Source: Thermoleophilia bacterium
GTDB taxonomy: Bacteria; Actinomycetota; Thermoleophilia; Gaiellales; Gaiellaceae
Assembly: GCA_025936995.1 (NCBI GenBank)
Contig: JAICSH010000008.1
Span: 1 to 61,381, forward strand
DNA: 61,381 bases
Reading direction: 5' to 3'
Below are positions 50,321-59,409 of the stretch, piece by piece. The notes below the pieces were generated by a model. The model was not told the DNA's origin and did not search any database. It was given only the letters and a program-made list of their open reading frames with translations. Positions within the stretch are counted from its first letter, which is position 1, and every line of letters begins with the position of its first letter. The translations under genes and the position numbers were made by a program.

Positions 50321-53167
50321 GTGAGAGAACGTCGCAAGTATCTCCTGCTCGTGGGCGCGATTGCCGCCGCGCTTGTCGGCACGCTCATGCTCGCCATCCC
50401 GCACTCGCCGGCCTACAAGAAGCCGACGCTCGGGCTCGACCTGCAGGGTGGGATCGAGATCGTGCTCCGCGCCATCCCGCCCAAGGGGCAGCAGATCACG
50501 GCTGCGCAGATGCAGACGGCGCAGCAGATCATGGAGAGCCGGGTCAACAAGATCGGCCTCGCCTCCCCGAACGTCGCCGTCCAGGGTGGAAACGAGATCG
50601 TGATCCAGCTCGCCGGCGTCCACGATCCCGCCAAGGCCGCGAAGATCGTCGGGACGACCGGCCAGCTCCAGTTCTACGACTTCGAGACCTCGCTCGCGCC
50701 GCCCACCGTCACGCAGGGCGTGCCGGCGCCGCTCCCCTCGCTGTACCAGCTGCTGAAGACCGTGCAGACCAAGAAGGGCTCGCCCGACGCGTACTACCTC
50801 TTCCGGGTCAGGAGCGTGACGAAGAACGTCACCAAGACGGTCAAGGGCAAGAAGGTCACGAAACCTCAGACGACGACGACTCACAAGCTTCTGGAGGGAC
50901 CGGACCCGAATCTCCGCCAGCTCCTGCTGCCGTTCGGCGGCAAGAGACCGGCGCAGTCGCAGGTGCTCACCGTTCCGGCGAACCACGCCGTCGTCTCGTG
51001 CCCCATCGCGAACGGCTGCATCGGCGCAGGCACGAACGGCAGGTCCAAGGACAACACGTACTGGTACCTCTTCAAGGGCGCGCCGGCGCTGACCGGGAAG
51101 GACCTCAAGGAGTCGCAGATCGCCGCGGACTTCGACCCGCAGACCGGGGCTCCGGAGGTCGTGCTCGGGTTCACCGGTCACGGCTCGCACGAGTTCCAGC
51201 GGATCACGAGAGACGAGTACCGCCGAGGCCAGACCGCCGCCGGCCTCGCCGGAAAGGCCGGGGATCACAGCCAGGCCACCGTCCAGCAATTCGCCCAGCA
51301 CAACGCGATCGTGCTCGACGGCGTGCTCGAGTCCACGCCGTTCATCGACTACACGACCGCGAGCCTCGCAGACGGGATCGCCGGCGCGGCGACGATCCAG
51401 ATGGGCGCAGGCGGGCTCCAGGCCGCCAAGGATCTCGCGCTCATCCTGCAGAGCGGCTCGCTGCCGTACAAGTTCGTGCAGATCGAGCGCACCGACGTCT
51501 CCGCGACGCTCGGCAAGAGCTCGCTCCACCAGGCGATCTGGGCCGCCGTGGCCGGTCTCGCGATCGTGGCCCTCTTCCTGCTCCTGCTCTACCGCTTCCT
51601 CGGCCTCGTCGCGGTCCTCGGGCTCGCGGTCTACGGGCTCCTCTACTACGCGGCGATTCTCCTCTTCAACGTCACGCTGACGCTGCCGGGCTTCGCCGGC
51701 CTGATCCTCACGATCGGCGTCGCGGCCGACGCGAACGTCGTCGTGTTCGAGCGAATCAAGGAGGAGGTGCGAGCCGGCCGATCGGTGCGCGCCGCCATCG
51801 CCGCCGGCTACGGCAAGGGCTTCCACACGATCCTCGACGCGAACGTCGTGACCGTGATCACCGCAATGGTGATCTTCCTGATCGCGGTCGCGGACGTGAA
51901 GGGCTTCGCCCTCATGCTCCTCATCGGCACCGTGATCTCGCTGCTCACCGCGGTCGCCGCAACGCGCGCGATGCTCGGGCTGCTGAGCGGTTTCCGCTGG
52001 TTCGACAACCCGCGCTTCATGGGCGCACACGGGCAGCAGACGGCGAAGTGGCTCCAGATCGACTTTATGCGCCGCCGCTACGTCTGGTTCGCGCTCTCGG
52101 GCGTCGTGATCCTCGCCGGGATCGTGTCTCTCGGAGTCCGCGGCCTCAATCTCGGAATCGACTTCAAGGGCGGCACACAGGTCTCGTTCAAGACGCACCA
52201 GCCGTTCTCCCAGGGATCCATGGCCAGCTTCATGGCCCAGCAGGGCCAGCGGGACGCCGTCGTCCAGGGCGCCGGGAAGAGCATCGACGGCGGCTTCAAG
52301 CAGTGGCAGATCCGGACGAGGTCGCTCACGAGTTCCGGGCAGTCCAACCTGAGCCAGGCGCTCGAGAACCGGTTCGGCGCCTTCTCGACCGGGGTGAAGA
52401 ACGTCTCGGGGACGTTCGGCCACCAGATCGCCATCGACGCGATCTACGGGATCATCGTGTCGCTGCTCCTGATCACGATCTACATCGCGATCAGGTTCGA
52501 CCTCAAGTTCGCGATGCCCGTGATCCTCGCGATGCTGCACGACATCGCGGTGACGGTCGGCTTCTACTCGCTCGTCGGGAAGGAGGTCTCCGTCGGGACC
52601 GTGGCGGCCGTGCTGACGGTGCTCGGCTACTCGATCTACGACACGATCATCATCTTCGACCGCATCCGGGAGAACATCCCGCTCATGCGGCGGTCGCCGT
52701 TCGCGACGATTGCCAACGTCTCTCTGTGGGAGACGATCAGGCGCTCGCTGGCCACGACGTTCATCACGCTGCTGCCGATCATCTGCCTCGAGATCCTCGG
52801 CGGCCCGACGCTCAAGGACTTCGCGTTCGCGCTCATCGTCGGCGTCACCTCGGGTGCGTACTCCTCGATCTTCTTCGCGGCGCCGCTGCTCACGATCTGG
52901 AAGGAGCGCGAGCCGGACTACGCACGCCGGAAGGCGCAGGTCTCCGCCGGCACCCTGCCTGCGGACGGCGACGGCCGCGGGCGGCGAGGAGCCGTGGTGG
53001 ACGCCGGAACCGCCGCCCTCAACGCCTCTGAGGCCGCGCTCGCCGCGGAGTCGACGCCGGAGCTCGTCGACGTCGTGACCGCGTCGCCTTCCGAGCCGTC
53101 CGCGCAGGATCGACGCGAGAAGCGGCGCCAGCGGCGGCGCTCGAGGCCGCATGGCCGCGCCCGGTAG
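50321..53167 (+). CDS. secDF: Fused protein translocase subunit SecDF
   Basis: A 948-residue fusion of SecD and SecF, using the proton gradient to drive late protein export. SecD half: first helix at 8-27, the D1 motif GLDLQGG at 38-44, a long periplasmic P1 domain, then helices with GVAADANVVVFERIKEE near 464-480. SecF half begins near 575, with GIDFKGGT near 612 and GYSIYDTIIIFDRIREN near 768-784. Fused SecDF occurs in several phyla. Residues ~890-948 are a charged, likely disordered tail. GTG start. Overlaps the next gene by 17 nt. Confidence 0.97.
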   Translation: MRERRKYLLLVGAIAAALVGTLMLAIPHSPAYKKPTLGLDLQGGIEIVLRAIPPKGQQITAAQMQTAQQIMESRVNKIGLASPNVAVQGGNEIVIQLAGVHDPAKAAKIVGTTGQLQFYDFETSLAPPTVTQGVPAPLPSLYQLLKTVQTKKGSPDAYYLFRVRSVTKNVTKTVKGKKVTKPQTTTTHKLLEGPDPNLRQLLLPFGGKRPAQSQVLTVPANHAVVSCPIANGCIGAGTNGRSKDNTYWYLFKGAPALTGKDLKESQIAADFDPQTGAPEVVLGFTGHGSHEFQRITRDEYRRGQTAAGLAGKAGDHSQATVQQFAQHNAIVLDGVLESTPFIDYTTASLADGIAGAATIQMGAGGLQAAKDLALILQSGSLPYKFVQIERTDVSATLGKSSLHQAIWAAVAGLAIVALFLLLLYRFLGLVAVLGLAVYGLLYYAAILLFNVTLTLPGFAGLILTIGVAADANVVVFERIKEEVRAGRSVRAAIAAGYGKGFHTILDANVVTVITAMVIFLIAVADVKGFALMLLIGTVISLLTAVAATRAMLGLLSGFRWFDNPRFMGAHGQQTAKWLQIDFMRRRYVWFALSGVVILAGIVSLGVRGLNLGIDFKGGTQVSFKTHQPFSQGSMASFMAQQGQRDAVVQGAGKSIDGGFKQWQIRTRSLTSSGQSNLSQALENRFGAFSTGVKNVSGTFGHQIAIDAIYGIIVSLLLITIYIAIRFDLKFAMPVILAMLHDIAVTVGFYSLVGKEVSVGTVAAVLTVLGYSIYDTIIIFDRIRENIPLMRRSPFATIANVSLWETIRRSLATTFITLLPIICLEILGGPTLKDFAFALIVGVTSGAYSSIFFAAPLLTIWKEREPDYARRKAQVSAGTLPADGDGRGRRGAVVDAGTAALNASEAALAAESTPELVDVVTASPSEPSAQDRREKRRQRRRSRPHGRAR

Positions 53168-53402
53168 CGGGCGGCTGCTCCTCGACACGATCGAGGAGCT
53201 GCTCGCAGAGCTGCCGAGCCGTGTCCGCGGGGGCCGCGAGCGCTTCTCGGAGAGCGCCCTCTCGGCGCTCCGCGGAATCGCCGACGAGCTGAACCTCGTC
53301 ACCCGCGACGAGCTCGACGAGCTCGAGCTCCGCGTCGCGCAGCTCGAGCATCGCCTGCGCTTGCTCGAGCAAACGGACGCTTCGCGTCCGTTTCCTGGGT
53401 GA
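53151..53402 (+). CDS. Small coiled-coil protein, UbiK/BMFP-like
   Basis: An 83-residue protein overlapping secDF by 17 nt. Residues 44-74 (LNLVTRDELDELELRVAQLEHRLRLLE) resemble the C-terminal coiled coil of the UbiK/BMFP (YqiC) family, with the VTRxE motif, a ubiquinone-assembly and membrane-fusogenic accessory in proteobacteria. The resemblance is tentative outside that group. Ends 10 nt before a strong hairpin terminator, closing the queA-secDF region. Confidence 0.6.
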   Translation: MAAPGSGRLLLDTIEELLAELPSRVRGGRERFSESALSALRGIADELNLVTRDELDELELRVAQLEHRLRLLEQTDASRPFPG

Positions 53403-53411
53403 CAGAACTCC

Positions 53412-53441
53412 GCGGGCCCGAGATTGCGATCTCGGGCCCGC
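53412..53441 (+). terminator. Hairpin terminator of the secDF transcript
   Basis: A perfect 12-bp stem, GCGGGCCCGAGA (53412-53423) and TCTCGGGCCCGC (53430-53441), with a 6-nt loop, starting 10 nt after the UbiK-like gene's stop. The following 25 nt are T-rich for this genome, though without a run. Confidence 0.8.
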
Positions 53442-53489
53442 TCCGTGCTGTTCCTGCTTTGGATCGCTTGGGTGAGCGGTCACTTTTGT

Positions 53490-53522
53490 GCGCTCGCGCG
53501 CGGCAGAGGCCGGCGCGAGCGC
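53490..53522. repeat. Inverted repeat near the secDF end
   Basis: A second perfect inverted repeat, GCGCTCGCGC (53490-53499) and GCGCGAGCGC (53513-53522), 13-nt loop, in the ~200-nt gap between the converging secDF unit and the gene at 53618. Could be a terminator for the minus-strand gene. Confidence 0.5.
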
Positions 53523-53617
53523 AGTGCGGCCTGCGGCTAAGCCCCCGCTGAAGCGGATGTCTTAGCCTCCGACCCTTGGTCTGAGCGGGGTTCCGACGGC
53601 TCTTCGTCCTGCGCGCA

Positions 53618-54073
53618 CTAGCGGCGAAAGCGGTTCACCGTCGCGCCAAGGAACGCTTCCGCGTCGTAGACGATGAAGCCGCAGACGGCTGCGAGCGGCA
53701 GCTCGGCGAGCGCGGCCTCCGCGATCGCCTCCCACATCTCGCCGCCGCTCTGCGAGGTCACGATGTCGAACCAGGCGTCGCAGCAGAGCATCGTGCCCGT
53801 GACCGCGGCGAGCGGGACGAGCCACTGGGAGCCGCGGAACGTCGCCCACGCGGTTGCGGCGAACGAGGCCAGAAGCGCGAGGTCGAAGCCGATCCAGGCG
53901 GTGTCGTAGTGGAACGTGACGTGCCGTGAGGGCAGCGTGAACGTCAGGTAGAGGATCCACGGGACGAGACCCACCGCGACGAGACCGAGGAGCACTGTCA
54001 CCCAGCGAGGCAGCGGGATCCGGACGGAGTGGGCGTCGCCCTCGGTGGCGAGCGGTTCTTCGGGTTCCCTCAT
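53618..54073 (-). CDS. Multi-pass membrane protein of unknown function
   Basis: A 151-residue protein with ATG at 54071-54073. After a soluble N-terminus it has about four hydrophobic segments (WVTVLLGLVAVGLVPWILYL near 23-42; WIGFDLALLASFAATAWATF near 60-79; two later ones including LAELPLAAVCGFIVY). The DCAWFDIVTSQ-type segment (here CDAWFDIV) is a landmark. No family recognised. Divergent from the MprF-like gene, 25 nt apart. Confidence 0.7.
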   Translation of the reverse strand: MREPEEPLATEGDAHSVRIPLPRWVTVLLGLVAVGLVPWILYLTFTLPSRHVTFHYDTAWIGFDLALLASFAATAWATFRGSQWLVPLAAVTGTMLCCDAWFDIVTSQSGGEMWEAIAEAALAELPLAAVCGFIVYDAEAFLGATVNRFRR

Positions 54074-54098
54074 GGGCAGGTTGTACCCTCGCCGAGTG

Positions 54099-55679
54099 AT
54101 GTCGCGGCTCAGCGCTGTGCGGCTTCTCGCCTGGGGTGCGGCGACCGTCGGCGTCATCGGGATCGTCTCGGCTCTCACGCCGGAGATGGCCAACCGCGTC
54201 GAGCTCGTCCGCGGCGTCCTGCCGCCCGGATGGCCCGAGGCCGCCCGTGTCCTCACGGTCGCGTTCGGGATCGGCCTGATCTGGCTCTCGCGCTCGCTCG
54301 CGAAGCGCCGGCGCCGCGCCTGGCAGCTCGCCGTCGCGGCCGTCGTCGCCTCGGCAATCGCGCATCTCGCGAAGGGGCTCGACGTCGAGGAAGCGACGAT
54401 CTCGCTGCTTCTGCTCGTCGCGCTCGTCCGTTGGCGTCGTCGCTTCGACGTGCCCGGCGACCCGGCCAGCGTTCGGCCGCTGCTCGGGCTCGGCGCCGCA
54501 CTGGCGGGAATCGCCGCGGTCGCGGGCGGCGCGGAGCTGCGCGGGATCGAGCTCTCGCATCGCACCGGCGACGCGCTCCTGGGCCTGGGGGTCGTCCTCG
54601 GCTTCCTCGCCCTTCATCTCTGCCTGCGCCCGTTCGGCCAGGCCGTGGCGCAGACGGTCGGAGAACGGAAGCTCGCCCGCACGCTCGTCGAGGCGTACGG
54701 CCGGGACAGCCTCTCCTTCTTCGCCCTCCGCCGGGACAAGAGCTACCTCTTCTCGCCCAGCGGCCGCGCGTTCGTCGCCTATCGCGTCGTCGCGGGGACG
54801 GCGCTCGTCAGCGGCGACCCGGTCGGCGACGAGTCGGAGATCGGGGAGCTCCTCGCCGAGCTGCGCCGTTTCGTGCGCGCCCACGGTTGGCGGCTCGCGG
54901 TCGTCGGCGCGTCCGGCGAGTGGCTCGACCGCTACCGCGCGCTCGGGCTCAAGCCGGTGGCGATGGGGGAGGAGGCCGTTCTCCGGCCGCAGGAGTTCTC
55001 GCTCGATGGACGGGCAATCCGCAAGGTCCGGCAGTCGGTGTCGCGACTACGCAAGGCCGGCTACTCGTTCCGCACCGTTCCGGCGGACGAGGTCGGGCCC
55101 GAGCTGCGGGCCGAGCTCGAGGCGGTCTCGAGAGCATGGCGCCGCGGCGAGCCCGAGCGCGGGTTCTCGATGGCGATCGACGACCTCCACGTGCCGGGAA
55201 CCGTCCTGGCGCTCGCGGAGGACGCGGCCGGCCGCGTCGGCGGGTTTCTCCACCTCGCTCCGTCGCCGGCCGGCGGAGGCTGGTCGCTCAGCGCGATGCG
55301 GCGGCGCCCGGACGAGCCCAACGGCCTGACCGAGTTCCTCGTCGTCGAGACGCTCGCGTGGGGGCGGGACACGGGCGCCGAGGAGGTCTCTCTCAACTTC
55401 TGCGCGCTGACGGACTTCCTCGCGCCGGAGCGGGCGAAGACCCCGGCCCGCCGTCTCGTGCGCCGCGGGCTCCTCCTCGCCGACGGCGTGTTCCAGCTCG
55501 AGCGGCTCTACTCGTTCAACCGGAAGTTCTTCCCGGAGTGGCGGCGCCGCTACATCTGCGTCGAGCGCTTCACGGATCTCCCCGCCGTCGGGCTCGCGTA
55601 CCTGCATGCCGAGTCGCTGCTCGTCCCGCCGGGACCATGGACGCGGCGGCGCGAATCCCGCCGGCGCGCCGCGGCCTGA
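54099..55679 (+). CDS. MprF/DUF2156-family lysylphosphatidylglycerol synthetase-like protein
   Basis: 526 residues from ATG at 54099. About five to six N-terminal helices (residues ~5-190) followed by a DUF2156 transferase domain of two GNAT-like folds (~200-520). DSLSFFALRRDKSYLFS, ALVSGDPVGD, RAIRKVRQSVSRLRKAGY and LERLYSFNRKFFPEWRRRYI are the characteristic blocks of MprF, which adds lysine or alanine to phosphatidylglycerol and confers resistance to cationic peptides. No antibiotic genes adjacent; envelope modification is the likely role. Confidence 0.88.
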   Translation: MSRLSAVRLLAWGAATVGVIGIVSALTPEMANRVELVRGVLPPGWPEAARVLTVAFGIGLIWLSRSLAKRRRRAWQLAVAAVVASAIAHLAKGLDVEEATISLLLLVALVRWRRRFDVPGDPASVRPLLGLGAALAGIAAVAGGAELRGIELSHRTGDALLGLGVVLGFLALHLCLRPFGQAVAQTVGERKLARTLVEAYGRDSLSFFALRRDKSYLFSPSGRAFVAYRVVAGTALVSGDPVGDESEIGELLAELRRFVRAHGWRLAVVGASGEWLDRYRALGLKPVAMGEEAVLRPQEFSLDGRAIRKVRQSVSRLRKAGYSFRTVPADEVGPELRAELEAVSRAWRRGEPERGFSMAIDDLHVPGTVLALAEDAAGRVGGFLHLAPSPAGGGWSLSAMRRRPDEPNGLTEFLVVETLAWGRDTGAEEVSLNFCALTDFLAPERAKTPARRLVRRGLLLADGVFQLERLYSFNRKFFPEWRRRYICVERFTDLPAVGLAYLHAESLLVPPGPWTRRRESRRRAAA

Positions 55680-55710
55680 CAGCGACCTCCGCACGACGTA
55701 GCCTGTTTGC

Positions 55711-57390
55711 GTGAGCACGACGCGCAGCATCGGGCGCCTCTCCGAGATCGCGCAGGTCATGGTGCGGCACGGGTTCGGCTACTTCCTGGAGGCGCACCGG
55801 CTCAGCGACCTCCTGCCTGGCCGTTCGGCCGAGGACCGGATCGCGAACGCCGCCGCCGAGCACGGCGCGGCCTCGGCGCGCGGCCAGCACCTGCGCGAGG
55901 TGCTCGACGAGCTCGGGCCCACCTTCGTGAAGTTCGGGCAGCTCCTCTCCACCCGGCCCGACGTCGTGCCGCCGGACCTCGTCGTCGAGCTGCGCGGCCT
56001 GCAGGACGACGTGCGGCCGTTCCCGTTCGAGCAGGCCGAGCGCGTGATCGAGGAGGAGCTCGGGAACACGCTCGAGCGGCTGTTCCTCGACTTCGAGCCG
56101 GCTCCGGTCGCCGCCGCCTCGATCGGCCAGGTGCACCGCGCGACGCTGCCGAACGGGCGCCGTGTCGCCGTCAAGGTGCAACGGCCGGGGGCGCCGCGCC
56201 AGATCGAGGCCGACCTCGGCCTTCTCTACCAGGCCGCTCGGCTCGCCCGCGAGCGGATCCGCGCGTTCGACTTCGTCGACACGCGGCAGCTCGTCGACGA
56301 GTTCGCGCGCTCGATCCGGAAGGAGCTCGACTACCGGCAGGAGGGGCGCAACGCGCAGAACTTCCACCGCCACTTCGCCGGCCATCCACACGTCCGCGTC
56401 CCGAAGGTCTACTGGCAGTACACGCGCTCCCGCGTGCTGACGCTCGAGTGGATCGACGGGATCCAGGTCGCCGACCTCGACCTCGTCGCCACGACGCTCG
56501 AGGAGCGGCGGGAGATCGCCTACCGGATCACCGAGGCGTGGATGACGATGATCTTCCGGCACGGCTTCTTCCACGGCGACCCGCACCCGGCGAACATCCT
56601 CCTGCCGCCGGAGGCGGGCTCGATCGGCCTCGTCGACTTCGGAGCCGTCGGGACGCTCACCGACGACGACATGTCGAAGCTGACGGGCCTCTTCATCGAC
56701 GCGGCGAACGAGAACATCGACCAGCTGCCGCGGCGGCTTGCCGACCTCGGAGTTCGCTACCCGAAGGAGCGTGAGGGCGAGTTCCTCGCCGAGCTGCGCG
56801 AGCTCTACTACCGCTACTACGGCTCGAGTCTGAGCGAGGTCGACCCGATCCAGATCATCCGCGAGGGCTTCCAGCTCATCTACTCGATGAACCTCCACCT
56901 GCCCACGCGCTTTCTCCTGCTGGACCGGTCGATCGCGACGCTCGGCTCGGTCGGGGCCGAGCTCTATCCCGACTTCAACGTCTTCGAGGTCGCCCGCCCG
57001 TACGCACGCGACCTGATGCTCGAGAGGTTCTCGCCGGAGCGGGTGGCGCGGCGGGCGCGGCGCGAGGCGTTCCGGTACGCCCAGGTGATCGCCGAGGTGC
57101 CGTACCAGTTCCACGACTTCATGGAGGAGATCCGGGACGGCCAGATCGAGGTCGGCTTCGTGCACAAGGGGCTCGACGACCTCCTGGCGAAGCTCGACAC
57201 GCTCTTCAACCGGCTCGTGATCGCGCTCGTCGTGGTCGGCGGCCTGATCGGCTCGAGCCTGATCGGGATCTTCGCCAAGAACGGCCCGCAGGTCGTCGGG
57301 GTGAACGTGCTCTCGGTGATCGGCTTCGCCCTCTCGGCGGTGCTCGGGCTCTGGCTCCTCTGGGGCGTGGTCCGTTCCGGGCGGCTGTAG
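55711..57390 (+). CDS. ABC1/UbiB/AarF-family atypical kinase
   Basis: A 559-residue UbiB-family protein. KxGQ motif in VKFGQLLSTRPD at 73-84, then VAVKVQRPG, ELDYRQEGRNA near 206-216, HGDPHPANILLP near 288-299 and VDFGAVG (DFG) near 308-314; two C-terminal membrane helices (about 503-525 and 532-555). Family members support quinone or isoprenoid lipid biology, with ATPase-like rather than classic kinase activity. GTG start, 31 nt after the MprF-like gene. Confidence 0.93.
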   Translation: MSTTRSIGRLSEIAQVMVRHGFGYFLEAHRLSDLLPGRSAEDRIANAAAEHGAASARGQHLREVLDELGPTFVKFGQLLSTRPDVVPPDLVVELRGLQDDVRPFPFEQAERVIEEELGNTLERLFLDFEPAPVAAASIGQVHRATLPNGRRVAVKVQRPGAPRQIEADLGLLYQAARLARERIRAFDFVDTRQLVDEFARSIRKELDYRQEGRNAQNFHRHFAGHPHVRVPKVYWQYTRSRVLTLEWIDGIQVADLDLVATTLEERREIAYRITEAWMTMIFRHGFFHGDPHPANILLPPEAGSIGLVDFGAVGTLTDDDMSKLTGLFIDAANENIDQLPRRLADLGVRYPKEREGEFLAELRELYYRYYGSSLSEVDPIQIIREGFQLIYSMNLHLPTRFLLLDRSIATLGSVGAELYPDFNVFEVARPYARDLMLERFSPERVARRARREAFRYAQVIAEVPYQFHDFMEEIRDGQIEVGFVHKGLDDLLAKLDTLFNRLVIALVVVGGLIGSSLIGIFAKNGPQVVGVNVLSVIGFALSAVLGLWLLWGVVRSGRL

Positions 57391-57459
57391 AGCGTTCGTC
57401 ACCCTTTTGCTTCAAAGGACATCTGGCGGAGTTCGCCGGTTGCCCCTAGCCTCGAAGGC

Positions 57460-58101
57460 ATGACGGCGCTCCTCCTCGCCGAGCCCGAACCGGCGGTCCG
57501 TGGCTTCCTCGAACGGCAGCTCCGCAACGACGGCTTCGACGTCGTCGCCTGCGAGCGCGCCGAGCAGCTGCCGCGCGCGGCGGATCCCGACGTCCTGCTG
57601 CTGGGGGATGCCGACGCGCTCGATCGCGGGGTCGTGCCCGACTGTCCGGTGATCGTCCTCGGCGGCGCCGATCCGGCAGCGCGCGTGCGCGCTCTGGCCC
57701 GCGCCGACGACTGCCTCGCGCGGCCCTTCGTCTACGAGGAGCTGCTCGCGCGCATCCACGCGGTCCTGCGCCGCTGCCCGGCGCGCGTCGAGCTCGTCGA
57801 GATCGGGCCGCTCGTCGTCGACCGCGCCGCGCGGCGCGTCACGGCGCTCGGGCAGGAGGTCGAGCTGTCGGCGAAGGAGTTCACGCTTCTCGTGAAGCTC
57901 GCGTCCGATCCCGACCGGGTCTTCACCCGCGAACAGCTCCTCCGCGACGTCTGGGGGTTCCGCACCTATGTCCCCACCCGGACGCTCGAGTCGCACGCCT
58001 CTCGCGTGCGGCGGAAGCTCGCGGCCGCAGGCTTGCCCGGCTGGATCGTGAACGTCTGGGGCGTGGGCTACAAGCTCCGGCACGTCCCGTCGGCCGGCTA
58101 G
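57460..58101 (+). CDS. OmpR-type regulator with degenerate receiver domain
   Basis: A 213-residue protein. Winged-helix DNA-binding half is intact (LSAKEFTLLVKLASDPDRVFTREQLLRDVWGF, SHASRVRRKLAAAG, VWGVGYKL). The receiver is degenerate: the acidic pair reads EPE, the phospho-acceptor site is Gly 49 (DVLLLGDADAL), the conserved Thr is Gly (VIVLGGAD) and the conserved Lys is Arg (LARPF). It cannot be phosphorylated in the canonical way, so it is a pseudo-receiver regulator. Follows ubiB-like gene by 69 nt with no kinase nearby. Confidence 0.9.
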   Translation: MTALLLAEPEPAVRGFLERQLRNDGFDVVACERAEQLPRAADPDVLLLGDADALDRGVVPDCPVIVLGGADPAARVRALARADDCLARPFVYEELLARIHAVLRRCPARVELVEIGPLVVDRAARRVTALGQEVELSAKEFTLLVKLASDPDRVFTREQLLRDVWGFRTYVPTRTLESHASRVRRKLAAAGLPGWIVNVWGVGYKLRHVPSAG

Positions 58102-58135
58102 CGGCTCCGTCCGCAGCTGCGGCGATCATCGGGGG

Positions 58136-58345
58136 ATGCTCACCCTCGCGATCACGATCAGGGCCCATACCGGAACCCGCCTCGCGGAGGTGGGGGAGGC
58201 GGTCGGCGCCGTGGGAGGTCTTGCGCTGCTCGTCGGCGCCATCACCCCGTTCGGGCGGCGTGCCGGTCAGGCGGTCGGCGGGCTCGCGCTCGCCGTCGGC
58301 TTCGTCTGCCTCGTCATCGCCACCCGCTGGGGCCACTTCCACTAG
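58136..58345 (+). CDS. Small two-helix membrane protein
   Basis: A 69-residue protein. Two hydrophobic segments (residues ~22-38 and 45-63) connected by GRRAGQA; short polar N-terminus and RWGHFH tail. ATG overlaps a GGGGG stretch directly upstream. Convergent with ogt, stops adjacent. Unrecognised. Confidence 0.55.
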   Translation: MLTLAITIRAHTGTRLAEVGEAVGAVGGLALLVGAITPFGRRAGQAVGGLALAVGFVCLVIATRWGHFH

Positions 58346-58912
58346 CTACAGCAGCGCGCCCTCCAGCCGCAGCAGCCATTCCTTCCGGTCGAGCCCTCCG
58401 CCGTAGCCCGTGAGGCTGCCGCTCGCGCCGACGACGCGATGGCACGGGAGGACGATCGGGATCGGGTTCCGGTTCATGACGGTGCCGACGGCTCGGGCGG
58501 CCCGCGGCGCTCCGACCTGCGCTGCGAGGGTGCCGTATGTCGTCGTATGTCCGTACTCGACCCGGTTCAGCTCCTCGAGGACGCGCCGGTGGAACTCCGG
58601 CGTCGCCCGGAGGTCGAGCTCGAGTTCGAAAGCCTGCCGGCTGCCGGTGAAGTACTCGTCGAGCTCTCGCCGCACGCGGTCGATCGCCTTCGGCGCGCGG
58701 AGGACGCGAGGGCCGAAGCTTCGCGCGAGCCGCTCGAGCTCCGCGTCGGGCGAGGGGTCGAAGCTGACGCGGCACAGCCCGCGGTCGCTGACGCCGACGA
58801 GCAGCCGCCCGACCGGGGTGTCGTCGAGGACGTCGTAGGCGACGTCGAGCTCGCCCGAGGCGGCGGCCGCGGCGCGGAAGCGCTCGTCGAGAACGGTGGG
58901 GACTCCGGTCAT
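58346..58912 (-). CDS. ogt: Methylated-DNA--protein-cysteine methyltransferase
   Basis: A 188-residue O6-alkylguanine transferase, suicide repair protein. Active cysteine C157 in PCHRVV, preceded by IPIVL; RVEYGHTTTYGTLA near 117-130 has the Tyr and Arg finger region, and GYGGGLDRKEWLL closes the site. The N-terminal domain (1-85) is a degenerate ribonuclease-H-like fold as in the family. Its start overlaps the sigma factor stop (ATGA), an unusual coupling. Confidence 0.93.
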   Translation of the reverse strand: MTGVPTVLDERFRAAAAASGELDVAYDVLDDTPVGRLLVGVSDRGLCRVSFDPSPDAELERLARSFGPRVLRAPKAIDRVRRELDEYFTGSRQAFELELDLRATPEFHRRVLEELNRVEYGHTTTYGTLAAQVGAPRAARAVGTVMNRNPIPIVLPCHRVVGASGSLTGYGGGLDRKEWLLRLEGALL

Positions 58913-59370
58913 CTCTGCTCCTTCTCCTTCCGCAGCCGCCGCACGCCGGCGGAGGCTGCCTGGCGCGCGGCCTGCTCGTTCGAGCCGAGGGCGGCGCCGA
59001 TCGTGTCGTAGTCGAGGTCATAGCCGTAGCGGAGGACCACCGCCGCGCGTTCCTTCGGCGGCAGGCCGTCGGTCAGCGGCGCGAGCTCTTCGAGGGCGGG
59101 ACGCTCGTCCTCGCTGGCGGGCTCGACCGCGAGCTCCGCGGTGGGTCGCTCGCGCCGGGCCGCATCCACGACCGCATTGGCGGCGATCGTCAGCACCCAG
59201 GCGCGCAGATGCTCGCCGTGCTCGAGCCGGTTGTAGGCGTGCAGGGCGCGCAGGAACGTCTCCTGGAACAGGTCGTCCGCCCGGTCGCGATCCACCCGCC
59301 GGCGCAGGAACGCGAGCACCTCTCCCTTGTGGGACTCGTAGAAGCGCTCGAAGGGAGGGATGCGGTTCAT
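58909..59370 (-). CDS. ECF RNA polymerase sigma factor
   Basis: A 153-residue group IV sigma factor. Region 2: FERFYESHKGEVLAFLRRRV, DLFQETFLRAL, LRAWVLTIAANAVVDAARR; region 4: LPPKERAAVVLRYGYDLDYDTIGAALG and ARQAASAGVRRLRKE. No anti-sigma gene is adjacent. It is translationally coupled (ATGA) to ogt downstream, suggesting it drives a DNA-alkylation or stress regulon including itself and ogt; that is inference. Confidence 0.92.
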   Translation of the reverse strand: MNRIPPFERFYESHKGEVLAFLRRRVDRDRADDLFQETFLRALHAYNRLEHGEHLRAWVLTIAANAVVDAARRERPTAELAVEPASEDERPALEELAPLTDGLPPKERAAVVLRYGYDLDYDTIGAALGSNEQAARQAASAGVRRLRKEKEQR

Positions 59371-59409
59371 CGTGGAGTGAAACGTAGTCCGGGTTCAAGA
59401 TGTGAGGTC

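Noticed and set aside
53403-53617. Possible extra gene or sRNA in the gap after secDF
   Set aside because: The region is explained by two hairpins; I see no promoter or conserved frame.
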